Below the pieces are notes generated by a model. That model did no database searches. It saw only the letters and a program-made list of their open reading frames with translations, and had not been told where the DNA came from. A program made the position numbers and the translations under genes. Positions 1-8,280 of a stretch of DNA of 64,000 nt are shown piece by piece (position 1 is the first letter of the stretch; every line of letters begins with the position of its first letter). This DNA comes from Corynebacterium yonathiae (GTDB lineage Bacteria > Actinomycetota > Actinomycetes > Mycobacteriales > Mycobacteriaceae): contig NZ_JAKOPM010000009.1 of NCBI RefSeq assembly GCF_022288805.1, positions 31,406 to 95,405 of the forward strand. The letters run 5' to 3'.

Positions 1-299
1 CCCCTGAGCAGGCGTTGCACGAAGCCGTCCTCAATACCGCCGCGCACCGCCGCACCCTAGCACCGGAGGTGGTGGATCTCCTCGCCCAGCGTGTGGGCCA
101 GCCGCAAGAATCGCTCTCCGCGCGCGAGTTGGAAATCCTGCGGGCGTTATCTAGCGGTTCCTCCAATAAGGAACTAGCCAAGCAGCTTTTCATTTCCGAG
201 GCCACGGTCAAGACCCACCTCATCCACATTTTCCAAAAATTGGGCGTGGAAACCCGCACCGCCGCAGTGACCGTGGCGCGAGAGAGAAAGCTTATTTGA
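1..299 (+). CDS. LuxR-family regulator, C-terminal part (cut by window edge)
   Basis: The reading frame is open from base 3, so the gene begins before the window. The visible part ends in a LuxR/NarL-type helix-turn-helix: LSARELEILRAL, then SNKELAKQLFISEATVKTHL, then HIFQKLGV. This is the output domain of NarL/FixJ two-component response regulators or of stand-alone LuxR proteins. The receiver or sensor part cannot be seen, so the signal is unknown. Its TGA stop overlaps the ATG of the next gene (TGATG), which implies translational coupling with the flavoprotein. Confidence 0.85.
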   Translation, partial: PEQALHEAVLNTAAHRRTLAPEVVDLLAQRVGQPQESLSARELEILRALSSGSSNKELAKQLFISEATVKTHLIHIFQKLGVETRTAAVTVARERKLI

Positions 300-1273
300 T
301 GTTGGACTGCATAGTCATCGGTGCCGGCCAGGCGGGTCTTGCGGTGGGCTATTACTTGCGCAAAAAGGGCCTAGATTTTGTCCTTCTGGATGCTGAATCC
401 GGCCCCGGCGCAGCGTGGCGCCATACCTGGCCCTCACTTACGCTCTTTAGCAATTCCGCCTCCTCCAACCTGCCCGGATGGCCCATGCCCCATCACGAGA
501 GCTTTCCGCCGGCCAGCCACGTTATTGATTATTTTGCCCGCTATGAGCAGCGTTATGAACTGCCCATCCGCCGGCCAGTCACGGTAGATGAAGTTACCCA
601 TGACGGCGCTTGTTTCCATGTCTTTGCCGGTAAAGAGCAGCTGACCGCGCGCACAGTCGTGGCAGCCACGGGCACGTGGTCCGCTCCCTTTATCCCCTAC
701 TACCCCGGTACTTTTGGCGGAAGGCAATGGCATTCCGCCTTCTATCCAGGCCCCACGGACTTTGCCGGATCTACCGTGGCGGTCGTGGGCGCGGCCAATT
801 CCGGTGCCCAAATCGCGGCGGAGCTTCTTCTCTCCGGTGTGGAAACCACCTGGTATACCCGCAGCTCCCCGCGGTGGATGCCCGATGATGTTGATGGTCG
901 AGTCCTGTTTCAGCGCAATCGCGCCCGGCTCAACGCAATGCTGCACGGCGAACCAGATCCCGGCGCGGATTCGAACCTGGGCGATATTGTGATGGTCCCG
1001 CCGGTTCTGAGGGCGCGGGATTCCGGTCTCTTGCAGGCCACTCCAATGTTTTCTTCCCTCGATGAGGTCAACACAGACCACCTCATCTGGTGTACCGGCT
1101 TCCGGCCTGCCCTCCGGCCTATCCGCGGGCTTCTTGACGGCACCTCCCCCACCGTCGACGGCCTATTCCTCGTGGGCTACGGCACCTGGACCGGACCCGG
1201 CTCCGCAACTATTACAGGTGTAAGCCCTTTTGCCAAGCAGACAGCACACGCCGTAGCGAATATATGTGACTAA
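299..1273 (+). CDS. FAD/NAD(P)-dependent flavoprotein monooxygenase (CzcO/ArsO-like)
   Basis: A 324-residue soluble protein with two dinucleotide-binding motifs: GAGQAG near residue 9 for FAD and VGAANSG near residue 163 for NAD(P)H. The conserved ATGTWS and WCTGFRP segments also fit. This is the layout of the flavin-containing monooxygenase-like family annotated CzcO or ArsO. The substrate is unknown. The ATG at 299 shares a base with the upstream TGA; a TTG at 296 is possible but less attractive. Coupling to a LuxR-type regulator suggests a small regulated operon. No arsenic or other metal resistance gene is visible, so an arsenic role is not supported. Confidence 0.8.
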   Translation: MLDCIVIGAGQAGLAVGYYLRKKGLDFVLLDAESGPGAAWRHTWPSLTLFSNSASSNLPGWPMPHHESFPPASHVIDYFARYEQRYELPIRRPVTVDEVTHDGACFHVFAGKEQLTARTVVAATGTWSAPFIPYYPGTFGGRQWHSAFYPGPTDFAGSTVAVVGAANSGAQIAAELLLSGVETTWYTRSSPRWMPDDVDGRVLFQRNRARLNAMLHGEPDPGADSNLGDIVMVPPVLRARDSGLLQATPMFSSLDEVNTDHLIWCTGFRPALRPIRGLLDGTSPTVDGLFLVGYGTWTGPGSATITGVSPFAKQTAHAVANICD

Positions 1274-1277
1274 AGCT

Positions 1278-1296
1278 ATAGGTTAGTCCAAGCTAA
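1278..1296 (+). promoter_or_regulatory. DtxR-like iron-regulator operator
   Basis: This 19-bp site matches the corynebacterial DtxR consensus (TTAGGTTAGGCTAACCTAA, as recalled) at 15 of 19 positions, with the left half AGGTTAG intact. It lies just upstream of a TACACT -10 hexamer at 1303-1308, where a bound repressor would block RNA polymerase. The gene behind it encodes a putative metal-chelation protein, which fits iron control. Binding is inferred. Confidence 0.6.
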
Positions 1297-1302
1297 TTCG
1301 AC

Positions 1303-1308
1303 TACACT
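1303..1308 (+). promoter_or_regulatory. Putative -10 element of the DUF364 gene
   Basis: TACACT fits the actinobacterial TAnanT pattern. It is 47 bases upstream of the ATG and directly follows the DtxR-like site. No convincing -35 hexamer is visible. Confidence 0.5.
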
Positions 1309-1355
1309 GCCTTCACACAAAGAGTGCGAAGCAACTAGGGAAAGCTGGTTTATAC

Positions 1356-2105
1356 ATGTCTGCCTGGGATCTCTACGATGACCTCATCGACGCCATTCCC
1401 CGTGACATAGTGGTCTCCCGCGCTGCCCAAAGCCCACGGTGGACCCGCATCTACACCGAAAGCCCCAGCTGCGGCATTGCCATGACCATGTCCGCTTCCT
1501 CTCGCCCAGCTCAGATGCGTGCTGAATACTCCGGGGTCCCCCTTCGCGCCATCGCGCAACTGGCTAAGAGTTGGAATTTCTCGGAGGCTTCCTTCGGCAT
1601 GGCCGCGCTTAATTCTTATTACGCCACGCCTTCTGTGGCCGATGAGTATGGCTTTGCGCTTGCCGACGCCCCCTGGCCCCATATCTTCGATCCCTTCCGC
1701 GATGCCGTCGCTGGTAAAAAGGTGGCAGTCATCGGCCACTTCCCTTTCGCACCCAAGGAGCTCAGTCAGGCGGGCGATTTTTATATGTTAGAGCGCTCAC
1801 TGAATGAGGGCGACTACCCCGACTCCGCTGCCGAATATATCCTGCCCGAGTGCGATTATGTCTTCATTACCGGCTCCGCTTTCGTAAATAAAACGGCTCC
1901 CCGTCTGCTCGAACTCTCCCGCGAGTCTTTCAATGTGGTTCTCGGCCCCTCTACCCCGCTGGCGCCGACACTAATCAACGATTACGGGGTTTCGCAGGTC
2001 ACCGGCATAGTTCCGACCGCTCCTCTCGGAATGTTTGAGTGCCTCGAGGAGGGAGATTCCCTCGATATGTTTAACTTTGGCCACCGCGTCACTCTAGGAA
2101 GTTAG
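1356..2105 (+). CDS. DUF364 putative heavy-metal chelation protein
   Basis: A 249-residue cytoplasmic protein. The N-terminal half resembles DUF4213. The C-terminal half is a Rossmann-like DUF364 domain with VAVIGHFPF, a GD-P segment (NEGDYPDSAAEYILP), CDYVFITGSAFVNKT and VVLGPSTPL. DUF364 proteins often lie near iron or siderophore transport genes and are described as putative heavy-metal chelation domains; no reaction is established. The DtxR-like site upstream gives independent support for a link to iron. Its stop overlaps the stop of the convergent vanZ-like pseudogene by four bases. Confidence 0.82.
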   Translation: MSAWDLYDDLIDAIPRDIVVSRAAQSPRWTRIYTESPSCGIAMTMSASSRPAQMRAEYSGVPLRAIAQLAKSWNFSEASFGMAALNSYYATPSVADEYGFALADAPWPHIFDPFRDAVAGKKVAVIGHFPFAPKELSQAGDFYMLERSLNEGDYPDSAAEYILPECDYVFITGSAFVNKTAPRLLELSRESFNVVLGPSTPLAPTLINDYGVSQVTGIVPTAPLGMFECLEEGDSLDMFNFGHRVTLGS

Positions 2106-2758
2106 ACAATCACACCGGCCACTACGGCGGCAGCGAGAGCAGCCAAGCTTAGCGCCGCAGCCCAGCCAATGACGCGCACAGCTCGCAGCTGTGCCTTTGC
2201 ACTACAGCGGCTAGTTAGAAACGCCCCCAGAGACGCGCCGACAGTATTAAAAACCACATCGTCGATGTCACTAAACCCTAGCGAAAATAGGTACTGGGTA
2301 ATTTCGATACCCAAGCTGAGCCCCACTGCGGAGAGGATGGTTCCTCCCCGGCCGAAGCGGACGTGCCGCGAATTTTGCCCCATCACCACCAAGCACGCGC
2401 CGAGAGGTATAAACAGCGCAATATTGCCAAAGGTATTAGTCTAGGGGCCCCACCACGGATGAGGGTTATTAAAGCCGTTGAACATCTGCAGATCTAAACT
2501 GCGGCGGGCATGCGCAGAGGCATCAATCAGGCCGGGGATTTCAATAAACGGCTTACCCACCGTAGCTACGGCGATAGCTATTAAAACGACCACGCAAGCT
2601 AAGGCAGCGTTGCGCCACAGCGTGCGTTTGGCGGGCGCGCCCGGCGCACCAATCTGGCGCGAGATGCGGGTGGATGCCGTGGTCATCGTCATGTTGTTCA
2701 AGTTAACAAGCGAGCCTGAAAGATTCCCGGGAGATTCACTGTTAAAACTCTGCATCAC
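2102..2758 (-). pseudogene. VanZ-like membrane protein, interrupted by an in-frame amber codon
   Basis: Read on the minus strand from 2758 (or the more likely ATG at 2692) to the TAA at 2102, one continuous frame encodes a VanZ-family protein. The sole interruption is a TAG at 2441-2443. Before it come a membrane helix (AALACVVVLIAIAVA) and NPHPWWGP. Directly after it come GNIALFIPLG, EITQYLFSLG and DIDDVVFNTVGA, which are the VanZ core motifs. The two halves are in the same frame, so this is a nonsense mutation rather than two genes. VanZ-like proteins are small membrane proteins of mostly unknown role. An intact product would need stop readthrough; an assembly error is also possible. Confidence 0.8.
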
Positions 2759-2770
2759 AACTCACGTACG

Positions 2771-3745
2771 ATGGTGAGCATGAGCACGCTACTTGTTACT
2801 CGCAACGAAGATAAATCCGTAAGGACCTCCTTTGAAGAAGGAGAGTTCCTTGGCGAGGGCGACCTTACCGTTGATGTTTCTTATTCTTCTCTGAACTACA
2901 AGGATGCCATGGCCATTGCTGGTGACCGCGGCGTCATGCGCACTAGTCCACTGGTACCAGGCATCGACGTAGTCGGCACCGTTGCCGAATCCAGCGTTGA
3001 GCGTCTTCCGGTTGGCACTTTGGTAGCTTCCTTCGGTGATGGTCTGGGTGAATTCCGCCACGGTGGCTACACTCCGAAGCAGCGCGTCAATTCGCAGGCT
3101 ACTGTCGCGCTCCCCGCCGACTTCACTGCAGAGCAGGCTGCTGCCGTCGGCACCGCGGGCTACACCGCCGCGCTGTGCGTCAATTCTCTGCGCGAGCTTC
3201 CCGAAGGCCCCGTCTTGGTCACCGGTGCCACCGGTGGCGTTGGTTCCATTGCTGTGAACCTGCTGTCCAATGCCGGCTACGAGGTCCACGCCATGACCGG
3301 CCGCCCGGACGACTACTCCCAATATCTCCACGAGCTCGGCGCCCACACTGTTGTGGACCGCGCTGAGTTTGCCGAGGCCGGAAAGCCTCTGCAAAAGGCT
3401 ACCTACGCCGGTGCGATTGATACCTCCGGATCCCACGTTTTGGCTAATGTTTTGGCTCGGATCGTCTGGGGCGGCACCGTCGCCTCCACCGGTATGGCTG
3501 CAGGCCCGGACCTGCCCACCACCGTTTTGCCATTCATTCTGCGCAATGTGCACTTAGCAGGCGTTAACTCCGTAGACGCCCCACTGCACTACCGCCAAAA
3601 CGCTTGGCAGCTGCTGGCTCAGAAATTGGACCTATCCATCCTCAAGTCCCTAACCAATACGATTCCACTGTCTGACGTAGTTGAGGAATCCAAAACCCTC
3701 CTCGAAGGAACCCACCACGGACGCACCGTCCTCAAGATTTCCTAG
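2771..3745 (+). CDS. YhdH/AcuI-type MDR oxidoreductase (acrylyl-CoA reductase-like)
   Basis: A 324-residue zinc-free medium-chain dehydrogenase/reductase. Typical YhdH/AcuI features are SSLNYKDAMAI near residue 38, PLVPGIDVVG near residue 60 and the cofactor motif VTGATGGVGSIAVNLL near residue 150. AcuI reduces acryloyl-CoA with NADPH. Other family members are annotated as quinone reductases, so the exact substrate is open. A second start (ATG at 2780) is equally plausible. The gene is divergent from the vanZ-like pseudogene and ends in a strong terminator. Confidence 0.85.
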   Translation: MVSMSTLLVTRNEDKSVRTSFEEGEFLGEGDLTVDVSYSSLNYKDAMAIAGDRGVMRTSPLVPGIDVVGTVAESSVERLPVGTLVASFGDGLGEFRHGGYTPKQRVNSQATVALPADFTAEQAAAVGTAGYTAALCVNSLRELPEGPVLVTGATGGVGSIAVNLLSNAGYEVHAMTGRPDDYSQYLHELGAHTVVDRAEFAEAGKPLQKATYAGAIDTSGSHVLANVLARIVWGGTVASTGMAAGPDLPTTVLPFILRNVHLAGVNSVDAPLHYRQNAWQLLAQKLDLSILKSLTNTIPLSDVVEESKTLLEGTHHGRTVLKIS

Positions 3746-3768
3746 GCCACCCCTAGTCAATCTTTTAC

Positions 3769-3799
3769 GGCACCCGCCATTTTGGCGGGTGCCCTTTTT
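3769..3799 (+). terminator. Rho-independent terminator of the MDR reductase gene
   Basis: A perfect 11-bp stem (GGCACCCGCCA paired with TGGCGGGTGCC) with a TTT loop, followed by CTTTTT. Confidence 0.92.
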
Positions 3800-3823
3800 G
3801 CATGCGCGGGTACGTGCTAAGGC

Positions 3824-4285
3824 CTAGCTTTCCGACGCCACCTCTTTGGTAGCTAGCCCGCGCAGTAGCTTACGCGAAATCCTGCCCAAAGTTTGTAGGT
3901 CTTCATCACTAAGGGTGGACACCACGATCTCATCAATCGCGGCGGTGTGGCGCGCGATTGCCGTACTGAAAGCAGTGCTTCCCCTTTCCGTCACTGTGAC
4001 TTCAATAGCGCGAGTTCCTAGCTCTGGAGCTTCGCGCCTGGAAATTAATTTTCGGGACTCCATGCGCACTAACTGACGATGCAGGCGGGACTTTTCCCAC
4101 TGGAGTTCCGCCGCCAATTCATGTGGTCGCGTATGGATTCTACGGCGGCGATGCAGCACGGCCAATACCGCGTAGTCTGCTTCGCTCAAATTCGATCCAT
4201 TCTGCATCTGTGCGGATAGTTGTGCATGGAGCGCTTGCTGCATAGCAACAAAATCGCCCCATGCCACACTCTGGTCCACACGCAT
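3824..4285 (-). CDS. MarR-family transcriptional regulator
   Basis: A 153-residue protein with the MarR winged helix-turn-helix: LSEADYAVLAVL, then LAAELQWEKSRLHRQLVRMESRKLI, then the wing with GTRAIEVTVTERG. It contains no cysteine, so a thiol-based redox sensor mechanism is unlikely. The upstream DNA carries three regularly spaced CAGTTGRTC elements, which suggests it represses its own promoter. No likely target gene is adjacent on the same strand. Confidence 0.88.
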   Translation of the reverse strand: MRVDQSVAWGDFVAMQQALHAQLSAQMQNGSNLSEADYAVLAVLHRRRRIHTRPHELAAELQWEKSRLHRQLVRMESRKLISRREAPELGTRAIEVTVTERGSTAFSTAIARHTAAIDEIVVSTLSDEDLQTLGRISRKLLRGLATKEVASES

Positions 4286-4609
4286 CGATTTACCCCTTCA
4301 GTTGGTCTCTATTTAGTAGTTTATACAGCACAGTTGATCTAGCAACTCATTGGGTCTCTTTCAGTTGATCCAACAACCCCTAATACTTCAAAATGATGTG
4401 TGTATACCTCGACCATGTTTTTATTAACCCACCCATTTGTATTCAAAACTATAGTTATTTTCCTTTTGCACACTTATCCACAGGTCTCTTCGACCATAAA
4501 AGGTGCCATAGTATCCAAGGGAAAATTAAATAGTGAAGCAAGGTTTCTGGGTGAAGATTAACCCCCGATTGCAGTCGGCGCACCGGCGCAGACATGACAA
4601 GCGTTTAAA
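4286..4609. other. Intergenic region with repeated operator-like motifs
   Basis: A 324-bp AT-rich region between two divergent genes. It carries three CAGTTGRTC elements next to the marR start, three GGTCTCT heptamers, and a perfect DnaA box (TTATCCACA) at 4474-4482. No protein gene was seen. Confidence 0.7.
4299..4377. promoter_or_regulatory. Three phased CAGTTGRTC elements, candidate MarR operators
   Basis: CAGTTGGTC at 4299-4307, CAGTTGATC at 4331-4339 and CAGTTGATC at 4362-4370. The starts are 32 and 31 bp apart, about three helical turns each. The second and third are halves of imperfect palindromes (GTTGATCTAGCAAC and GTTGATCCAACAAC). They lie just upstream of the marR ATG on its own strand, the usual place for autoregulation. 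Confidence 0.55.
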
Positions 4610-5260
4610 ATGGCGGACATGGATAAGCTATTTGGCACGTGCGGTTTCGACTTTATGGACCTGGAGGAGCTCATCACGGAGCTACCTACAGACCGCGAAA
4701 TGTGGGAAGCGCCCGGATTTGATCGAGTTCTATTCCACGCCGATCCCTCCGGCATGGCGGTCACGGCTATGGAGTACGAAGGGGAGTGGGCCGCAGTGCC
4801 TTCGTATCGAAGCGGGGAAGAAACTCCAGGGACGATATATAGAGCAACGCCCTATATCGGCATTGTGGAGACCGGCGATCTGCGGTTTGCGGCGTTGGTG
4901 GATGCGCCCTTTGCCCTGCCGGCAGGCAACCCAGTTGGAGGAGAAAAGCTCCAAGGAAAGCTGCAGCCGGCGGTGGTGGCTTTAAACTACAAGGTAGGGG
5001 ACCCGGAGGAGTTTTCTTTGGCTTCACCTGCTACCGAGCGCTTTTACCGGAATTTTAAACCCAGCATGGTGAACCCGCAGGTAGAAGTAGCGGGGACTAT
5101 TGGGGGCGTCGCCAAGCACTGCAATCAGCTGGGCATGGGGGAATTTTGGACATGCGACCTCGACGGCCTCCCGCTCATTGTGGGCGAGAAGATGGAGGCC
5201 GGCCAGGGCATCCGGGCGCACGGCATTGCGCTGTGCGCCACGGAGTTTTGGGCCGAGTAA
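4610..5260 (+). CDS. Uncharacterised 216-residue protein
   Basis: I do not recognise the family. The product is soluble and slightly acidic, with no signal peptide or membrane segment. It begins MADMDKLFGTCGFDF and contains GTIYRATPYIGIVETGDLRF and FWTCDLDGLPLIVGEKM. Two cysteines (in FGTCGF and FWTCDL) could be structural or ligands. The ATG at 4610 is used; MDKLFG at 4619 is an alternative. Its TAA abuts the stop of leuS with no space, so the two are convergent without a terminator. Codon use looks like that of its neighbours. Confidence 0.65.
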   Translation: MADMDKLFGTCGFDFMDLEELITELPTDREMWEAPGFDRVLFHADPSGMAVTAMEYEGEWAAVPSYRSGEETPGTIYRATPYIGIVETGDLRFAALVDAPFALPAGNPVGGEKLQGKLQPAVVALNYKVGDPEEFSLASPATERFYRNFKPSMVNPQVEVAGTIGGVAKHCNQLGMGEFWTCDLDGLPLIVGEKMEAGQGIRAHGIALCATEFWAE

Positions 5261-8107
5261 CTACTTGACCACGAGGTTGACCATGCGGCCCGGCACGTAG
5301 ATCTTCTTCACTACGTTCTTTCCGCTGGTCAGTTCGGCAATCTTGGCATCGGCGAGGGCAACCTCGAAGACCGCATCCTGGTCCGCGTCGGCGGCAATAT
5401 TGATGCGGGCTTTGACCTTGCCGTTGATCTGGACCGGTACCTCGATTTCATCATCTACCAGGTACTTTTCCTCAAAAGTGGGGAAGGGCTGGTACGTGAT
5501 GGTCTCATTGTGTCCAAAGCGCTGCCACAGCTCCTCTGCGATATGCGGGGCGATGGGGGAGACCAACTGTGCAATTGGCTCAACAGCGGCGCGCGGGGCC
5601 TCAGTGCGATAGGTCTTGGTCAGGTAGTTGACGTACTCGATGAGCTTGGCCACCACGGTATTAAGCCGCAGGTTCTCGTAATCATCGCGCACGCCCGCGA
5701 TGGTGCGGTGTAGCTGCTTGAGATCCTCCTCGCTCAAATCTGCGTCGGTAGTGGCCAGTTCTCCGGTGTCCTCGTTGACGGCGAGACGCCAGAGACGCTG
5801 CAGGAAGCGTTGGGAGCCGACAACGTCCTTGGTAGCCCACGGGCGGGAGGTATCCAACGGGCCCATGGACATTTCATACACACGCAGGGTATCGGCACCA
5901 AAGTCGCGGCAAATATCGTCCGGAGCCACGGCATTCTTGAGGGACTTGCCCATCTTGCCGTACTCCTGATTGACCTCTTCGCCGTTGTAGTAGAACTTGC
6001 CGTCCTTTTCCTCTACCTCAGCGGCCGGCACATATACACCGCGGGAATCAGTATAGGCATAGGCCTGGATATACCCCTGGTTGTACAGACGGCGATAAGG
6101 CTCCTGGGAGCTGACAAACCCCAAGTCAAAGAGCACTTTGTGCCAGAAGCGGGAATAAAGCAGGTGCAGCACGGCGTGCTCAACACCGCCGACGTAGAGG
6201 TCGACGCCACCTGTGTCCTGCGGGCCATGCTGCTCTGGGCGCGGGCCCGTCCAATAGCACTCGTTTTCGATATCGCAGAATGCCTCATCATTGCGGGGAT
6301 CGATGTAACGCAGCTGGTACCAGGAAGAACCTGCCCACTGTGGCATAACGTTGGTGTCGCGGAAGTAGGTCTTCGGACCGTCACCCAGGTCAAGTTCTAC
6401 CTCGACCCAGTCGCGTACCTTGGCCAGCGGCGGTTGTGGCTCGGAATCCTTATCCTCCGGATCGAAGGAAACGGGCTTATAGTCCTCTACCTCCGGCAGC
6501 TCTACCGGCAGCATAGATTCTGGCAGGGCATGAGCAGAGCCATCCTTGTCATAGACAATGGGGAAGGGCTCTCCCCAATAGCGCTGGCGGGCGAAGAGCC
6601 AGTCGCGCAGCTTGTACTGCACCTTCTCGCGGCCTGATCCGTCCTTTTCCAGCCATTCAATGGCCTTGGCAATGGCCTCGGACTTGTTCAGTCCGTTGAG
6701 ATCTAGCCCCTTGTCATTGGCAGAATTAACCAGGGCGCCGTCCTCGGTCCAGGCCTTTTCCTCTACGTTTCCGCCCGAGACAACTTCCGTAATGGGAAGG
6801 CCGAAGGCCTGAGCAAACTCATAGTCGCGGGTATCGTGCGCCGGAACTGCCATGATCGCGCCGGTGCCATAACCGGTTAGCACATAGTCCGCGATAAAGA
6901 TCGGGACCTTCTTGCCGGAGACCGGGTTGGTGGCATAAGTCCCGAGGAAGACACCGGTCTTTTCCTTGTTCTCTTGGCGCTCTAGATCAGACTTGGCGGC
7001 AATATCGGTGCGGTAGGACTCCACGGCCTCCTTGGGATCATCGTGACCGTAGGTCCAACGCTCGTCTATGTCATCGTCATAAGGGATGGGGGAGAGGAGG
7101 GCGTCGACAAGCTCATGCTCTGGGGCCAGCACCACGTACTCGGCGCCGAAAAGCGTATCGGGGCGGGTGGTGAAGACCTCGATTTCGTAGCCCTCGGCAG
7201 GGAAGGACACCTCTGCGCCGCGGGAACGGCCAATCCAGTTGCGCTGCATGGACTTGACCTTCTCCGGCCAATCCAAAAGTTCCAGATCATCGAGCAGACG
7301 GTCGGAGTAGGCGGTAATGCGCATCATCCACTGGGACAGGTTCTTGCGGAAGACAGGGAAGTTACCGCGCTCGGACTTGCCCTCCGCAGTGACTTCCTCG
7401 TTTGCCAGCACGGTACCCAAACCCGGGCACCAATTCACCGTGGAATTAGACAGGTAGACCAAACGGAATTCATCAATAGCTGCGGCCTTCTCCTCTGCGG
7501 TGAGGTCCTCGTAGTAGCGGCCGTCCTTAGTGGTGCGCTTATTGGCTTCTAGTTCCTTGATGAGCTCCGCAATGGGGCGGGCCTTCTGCTGCTCCTCGTC
7601 GAACCAAGAGTTATAAATCTGTAGGAAAATCCACTGCGTCCACTTGAAAAACTCCGGATCCGTAGATTCTACGGAGCGGCGCGGATCATGACCCAGGCCG
7701 AGCATGCTCAGCTGGCGGCGCATGTTTTCAATATTCGCCTCGGTGGTAGTCCGTGGGTGAGTACCGGTCTGGATGGCGTACTGCTCGGCCGGCAGGCCGA
7801 AGGCATCGTAGCCCAAGGTATGCAGCACGTTCTTGCCCAGCATACGGTTATAGCGCGCATAGGTATCGGTAGCGATATAACCCAATGGATGTCCGACGTG
7901 CAGGCCTGCACCGGAGGGGTAGGGGAACATATCCTGCACATTGAGCTTTTCCTTAGGCAGCTCGCCCGCCTCGGTGGCGAGCTCGCCTACCGGATTCGGG
8001 GCGTTGAAGGTGCCATTATCTTTCCAGTACTGCTGCCAAGTCTTCTCGATCTGGTTCGCCAGCTCCGGGGTATAGCGGTACGAAGTGGAATCGCTCTGGG
8101 TAGTCAT
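5261..8107 (-). CDS. leuS: Leucyl-tRNA synthetase
   Basis: A 948-residue class I aminoacyl-tRNA synthetase that charges tRNA-Leu. It has the HIGH-type segment GLHVGH near residue 55, the editing-domain motif [14 protein letters not shown], and the KMSKS equivalent [10 protein letters not shown]. The frame stays open to 8257, but the true N-terminus is [17 protein letters not shown] at 8107: the extra 50 residues look random, and a TACACT -10 element sits 8 bp before this ATG. It is divergent from the large unknown gene at 8281. Confidence 0.97.
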   Translation of the reverse strand: MTTQSDSTSYRYTPELANQIEKTWQQYWKDNGTFNAPNPVGELATEAGELPKEKLNVQDMFPYPSGAGLHVGHPLGYIATDTYARYNRMLGKNVLHTLGYDAFGLPAEQYAIQTGTHPRTTTEANIENMRRQLSMLGLGHDPRRSVESTDPEFFKWTQWIFLQIYNSWFDEEQQKARPIAELIKELEANKRTTKDGRYYEDLTAEEKAAAIDEFRLVYLSNSTVNWCPGLGTVLANEEVTAEGKSERGNFPVFRKNLSQWMMRITAYSDRLLDDLELLDWPEKVKSMQRNWIGRSRGAEVSFPAEGYEIEVFTTRPDTLFGAEYVVLAPEHELVDALLSPIPYDDDIDERWTYGHDDPKEAVESYRTDIAAKSDLERQENKEKTGVFLGTYATNPVSGKKVPIFIADYVLTGYGTGAIMAVPAHDTRDYEFAQAFGLPITEVVSGGNVEEKAWTEDGALVNSANDKGLDLNGLNKSEAIAKAIEWLEKDGSGREKVQYKLRDWLFARQRYWGEPFPIVYDKDGSAHALPESMLPVELPEVEDYKPVSFDPEDKDSEPQPPLAKVRDWVEVELDLGDGPKTYFRDTNVMPQWAGSSWYQLRYIDPRNDEAFCDIENECYWTGPRPEQHGPQDTGGVDLYVGGVEHAVLHLLYSRFWHKVLFDLGFVSSQEPYRRLYNQGYIQAYAYTDSRGVYVPAAEVEEKDGKFYYNGEEVNQEYGKMGKSLKNAVAPDDICRDFGADTLRVYEMSMGPLDTSRPWATKDVVGSQRFLQRLWRLAVNEDTGELATTDADLSEEDLKQLHRTIAGVRDDYENLRLNTVVAKLIEYVNYLTKTYRTEAPRAAVEPIAQLVSPIAPHIAEELWQRFGHNETITYQPFPTFEEKYLVDDEIEVPVQINGKVKARINIAADADQDAVFEVALADAKIAELTSGKNVVKKIYVPGRMVNLVVK

Positions 8108-8115
8108 AGTCACAC

Positions 8116-8121
8116 AGTGTA
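8116..8121 (-). promoter_or_regulatory. -10 element of leuS (probably leaderless)
   Basis: TACACT on the minus strand, 8 bases before the leuS ATG, with no Shine-Dalgarno between. Transcription would begin at or within a base or two of the start codon. Confidence 0.6.
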
Positions 8122-8267
8122 ATAGCCGCGTGCCGGTGCGGTGTAGTTCGCTGCGCATTCCGCGTCCTACTGGGCACGCGCACCCAAAATCTCCGCCAGA
8201 CTCACCCCCGGCTTTCGGGTCATTTCCCCCGCTCGCAGCCAAAATGCAGATCTGCATGAAAATGATC

Positions 8268-8273
8268 TAGGCT
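8268..8273 (+). promoter_or_regulatory. -10 element of the 857-residue gene (probably leaderless)
   Basis: TAGGCT followed by GGGGTAA and the ATG at 8281. The 7-bp distance is typical of leaderless actinobacterial genes, although GGGG could also act as a close ribosome binding site. Confidence 0.45.
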
Positions 8274-8280
8274 GGGGTAA

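Noticed and set aside
4304..4490. Three GGTCTCT heptamers as a repeat family
   Set aside because: Only seven bases long and irregularly spaced; the CAGTTGRTC elements explain the region better.
5734..6637. Long plus-strand frames opposite leuS
   Set aside because: Shadows of the high-GC leuS reading frame; no family features.
8108..8257. N-terminal extension of LeuS by 50 residues
   Set aside because: The extra residues do not resemble LeuS, and a good -10 element lies directly before the inner ATG at 8107.
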